A DNA stretch of 6,980 bases, from the NCBI GenBank assembly GCA_030616825.1, contig JAUWWO010000018.1:1-6980 (forward strand). The letters are read 5' to 3'. The DNA is from Candidatus Margulisiibacteriota bacterium (GTDB taxonomy: Bacteria > Margulisbacteria > WOR-1 > JAUWWO01). The notes under the pieces were generated by a model. That model searched no databases, was not told the DNA's origin, and was given only the letters and a program-made list of their open reading frames with translations. Numbering within the stretch: position 1 is the stretch's first letter; the number at the start of each line of letters is the position of its first letter. A program made the position numbers and the translations under genes. Below, one piece after another: positions 5,285 through 6,980 of the stretch.

Positions 5285-6064
5285 TTGACAAATCGTCGTC
5301 GAAGACGCTTCAGCTGGTACCTCATCTGGTTCACAATACTTTTCTTTTTTCTTGCAGTGATCCTTTCTGTTGTCATTTCGCTCCCTGCATGGCGGATAAA
5401 AAACATTCAGGTTTTTGGGACAAATATTATATCGAGAAAATATATAGAGAAAATGGCCAAATCTTTTATCGGAGAAAATATTTTTCTTGCAGACTATTCT
5501 CTATTGAAGAAAAATTTTAGGAATATACATCAAATAAAAGATTTCGGTATCTGGCGAAAGCTTCCGTCCACGTTGGTTGTTAAAGTTATCGAGCGCGAGT
5601 CCTTTGCTGTGGCAATCATCTCTGGCTCTTCTGTTGTTATCGATGAGGATGGATTCTTCCTGGAAGTCGAAGGGAAAAGGCTTGTAAAAGGAGATTATTC
5701 TTTTATTAACGTTAAGAATATATCGGATCTTCCAGTAGTCAAAGGGATTGATAAAACTAAGACTTCCCAAAATAGATTGAATCAGGATGTAGCTCAGGCG
5801 ATAAAAATAGCAATAGGGGAATTATCAAGATTTCTCTCTTCTTCCAGGTTGCAACTTGAGATGAGAAGAGAAGGCGACTTTAACCTTCTTGTCGAAGATG
5901 TGCTCAAGGTGCGTTTTGGGAGCACAGATAATATCGAGAGAAAAATATCCGTACTCGAAGCGATTCTTCCGGAAGTTGAAGGAAAGTGGAGCGATGTATC
6001 CTATATAGATATAAGGATTGCATCTAATCCAGTTATAAAGTACAAAAAGAATAAAAATACTTGA
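5285..6064 (+). CDS. ftsQ: Cell division protein FtsQ (DivIB/FtsQ family)
   Basis: FtsQ is a single-pass inner-membrane protein that links divisome parts (FtsB, FtsL) at the septum. The 259-residue product has the expected layout. A short basic cytoplasmic tail (RRRRR, 4-8) precedes one membrane helix (about 12-33). A POTRA domain follows (about 36-105), starting WRIKNIQVFGTN and ending with the family-typical LPSTLVVKVIERESFAV (93-109). A beta domain then runs to the C-terminus (about 110-252), with VVIDEDGFF (117-125) and the closing YIDIRIASNPVIKYK (240-254), which matches the usual FtsQ ending. It starts with TTG, so expression may be kept low, as suits a low-abundance divisome protein; that is an inference. 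It follows ddl by 24 nt and precedes ftsZ by 90 nt. ftsA, which usually lies between ftsQ and ftsZ in many bacteria, is absent. Confidence 0.93.
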   Translation: MTNRRRRRFSWYLIWFTILFFFLAVILSVVISLPAWRIKNIQVFGTNIISRKYIEKMAKSFIGENIFLADYSLLKKNFRNIHQIKDFGIWRKLPSTLVVKVIERESFAVAIISGSSVVIDEDGFFLEVEGKRLVKGDYSFINVKNISDLPVVKGIDKTKTSQNRLNQDVAQAIKIAIGELSRFLSSSRLQLEMRREGDFNLLVEDVLKVRFGSTDNIERKISVLEAILPEVEGKWSDVSYIDIRIASNPVIKYKKNKNT

Positions 6065-6089
6065 TTTATTAAGGCTTTATTGGTAAAAT
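6061..6089 (+). promoter_or_regulatory. Promoter of ftsZ overlapping the ftsQ stop codon
   Basis: TTGATT (6061-6066) and TAAAAT (6084-6089) are exactly 17 nt apart. The -35 box contains the ftsQ TGA stop (6062-6064). Transcription would begin near 6096, giving a leader of about 60 nt before the GTG of ftsZ. This allows ftsZ to be expressed more strongly than ftsQ. Confidence 0.6.
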
Positions 6090-6111
6090 AAAAAAACTAA
6101 GCCCCGGTGAC

Positions 6112-6135
6112 AAGCAAAGCATGCTTACTTTGCTT
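6112..6135 (+). promoter_or_regulatory. Leader hairpin just upstream of the ftsZ ribosome binding site
   Basis: AAGCAAAG (6112-6119) pairs perfectly with CTTTGCTT (6128-6135), with an 8-nt loop. Two more T residues follow, then the ftsZ Shine-Dalgarno sequence starting at 6141. Overlapping it is a perfect 10-bp palindrome, AAGCATGCTT (6117-6126). It could be a weak attenuator or terminator for ddl-ftsQ transcripts, an mRNA-stabilising or translation-control stem, or (the palindrome) a protein-binding site. The U tract is short and the stem is AT-rich, so strong termination is unlikely. Confidence 0.5.
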
Positions 6136-6140
6136 TTGAC

Positions 6141-6146
6141 AGGGAG
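6141..6146 (+). promoter_or_regulatory. Ribosome binding site supporting the GTG start of ftsZ
   Basis: AGGGAG lies 8 nt before GTG at 6155. The ATG at 6147 is in another frame, and an in-frame TGA at 6137-6139 blocks any upstream extension, so the GTG is the start. Confidence 0.75.
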
Positions 6147-6154
6147 ATGATTTT

Positions 6155-6980
6155 GTGTACGAAGAAAATAAAACTTTTGCTTCCATAAAGGTTCTTGGGG
6201 TTGGCGGTGGTGGGACCAATGCAGTGAACAGAATGATAGGAGCAGGACTCAAAGGCGTAGAATTTTGGGGAGTAAATACTGATCTTCAGGCCCTCTCTGT
6301 ATCCCTCGCAGATCACAAACTTCAAATTGGAGGAAAACTTACCAAAGGACTGGGTGCAGGTTCCAATCCCGAATTAGGCCAGAAAGCTGCAGAGGAAAGT
6401 ATTGAAGATATAAGATTAGCCCTTCAGGGATCCGACATGGTGTTTATAACCGCCGGGATGGGTGGTGGAACAGGCACGGGCGCCAGTCCCATAATTGCTG
6501 AGATCTCAAAAGAGATGGGAGCGCTTACCGTTGGCGTTGTGACAAAGCCGTTTAGATTTGAGGGACCAATAAGAATTTCACAGGCTGAAAGTGGCGTGGC
6601 AATACTTAAAGAAAAAGTAGATGCGCTCATTGTTATCCCAAATGATAAATTGCTTCAGGTTGTGGAGAAGCGCACTTCTATAATCGAAGCTTTCAAGATG
6701 GCTGACGATGTCCTGAGACAGGGAGTAAAAGGAATATCCGATTTGATAACTGTTCCAGGACTGATAAACCTGGACTTCGCGGATGTTAGAACAATAATGT
6801 ATGACGCTGGCTCAGCGATGATGGGTATTGGTATTGGTTCCGGAGAGAACAGAGCCATCGAGGCAGCGGAGCAGGCCATATCCAGTCCATTACTTGAAGA
6901 GACCATTACCGGAGCAAAGGGTGTTGTATTTAATGTGACCGGTGGTTCTGACCTCACTCTTTACGAAGTCAATGATGCGG
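6155..6980 (+). CDS. ftsZ: Cell division GTPase FtsZ (3' end outside window)
   Basis: FtsZ is the tubulin-like GTPase that forms the cytokinetic ring. The visible 275 codons start at GTG 6155 and run off the window. They cover the GTPase domain and much of the C-terminal subdomain. Motifs are [17 protein letters not shown] (11-27, nucleotide binding), NTDLQAL (41-47), the tubulin signature GGGTGTG (103-109) in [22 protein letters not shown] (130-137), and the T7 synergy loop [11 protein letters not shown] (205-215) with D207 and D210, which complete the GTPase site of the next subunit. [11 protein letters not shown] (224-234) is the usual following block. All key GTPase residues are present. 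The variable linker and C-terminal tail that bind FtsA, SepF or ZipN-like anchors lie beyond the window, so the membrane anchor cannot be deduced. It has its own promoter and a leader hairpin. Confidence 0.98.
   Translation, partial: MYEENKTFASIKVLGVGGGGTNAVNRMIGAGLKGVEFWGVNTDLQALSVSLADHKLQIGGKLTKGLGAGSNPELGQKAAEESIEDIRLALQGSDMVFITAGMGGGTGTGASPIIAEISKEMGALTVGVVTKPFRFEGPIRISQAESGVAILKEKVDALIVIPNDKLLQVVEKRTSIIEAFKMADDVLRQGVKGISDLITVPGLINLDFADVRTIMYDAGSAMMGIGIGSGENRAIEAAEQAISSPLLEETITGAKGVVFNVTGGSDLTLYEVNDA

Noticed and set aside
6147..6149. ATG just after the Shine-Dalgarno sequence as the ftsZ start
   Set aside because: It is in a different frame from the FtsZ reading frame; the GTG at 6155 fits both frame and spacing.
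6655..6957. Antisense open frames opposite ftsZ, including the one at 6424-6630
   Set aside because: They are mirror frames of the conserved FtsZ sequence, with Pro/Ser-rich low-complexity translations.

Overview
The window is ordinary bacterial chromosome: moderately AT-rich, standard genetic code (TGA, TAA and TAG all act as stops), mostly housekeeping genes with short gaps. No insertion sequence, phage gene, CRISPR array, rRNA or tRNA was seen. The order ddl-ftsQ-ftsZ with no ftsA between ftsQ and ftsZ is what I recall from Cyanobacteria. Together with the AT-rich, repeat-dotted character and the Ig-like lipoprotein, this suggests an uncultured bacterium, perhaps from a lineage near Cyanobacteria such as Margulisbacteria. 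That placement is a low-confidence inference.

Left part (1-1193): the last 68 codons of an unrecognised plus-strand gene end at 208. A cloverleaf-like inverted-repeat element (208-265) follows at once, then a strong hairpin (268-303) placed to terminate transcription from both sides. A minus-strand gene for a secreted lipoprotein (341-1120) converges on this hairpin and has its own near-consensus promoter.

Middle part (1194-3389): two more minus-strand genes. tsaD makes the t6A modification of tRNA and carries an in-frame 29-bp palindromic insertion. Upstream of it is a 311-residue protein with traces of a divergent kinase-like fold. tsaD has a promoter so close to its ATG that the mRNA may be leaderless. 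The gap 3229-3389 holds divergent promoters for the kinase-like gene (weak) and purC (good).

Right part (3390-6980): plus-strand purC (purine synthesis), ddl (D-Ala-D-Ala for peptidoglycan), ftsQ (divisome) and ftsZ (division ring, running off the window). ddl also looks leaderless, with the same 9-nt distance from -10 box to ATG as tsaD. ddl and ftsQ are 24 nt apart and probably co-transcribed. ftsZ has its own promoter overlapping the ftsQ stop codon, and a leader hairpin just before its ribosome binding site. ddl, ftsQ and ftsZ form a small division and cell-wall cluster.

No obviously new multi-gene system is visible. The items most worth a second look are the palindromic element inside tsaD, the two leaderless-looking genes, the kinase-like neighbour of tsaD, the cloverleaf repeat and the ftsZ leader.
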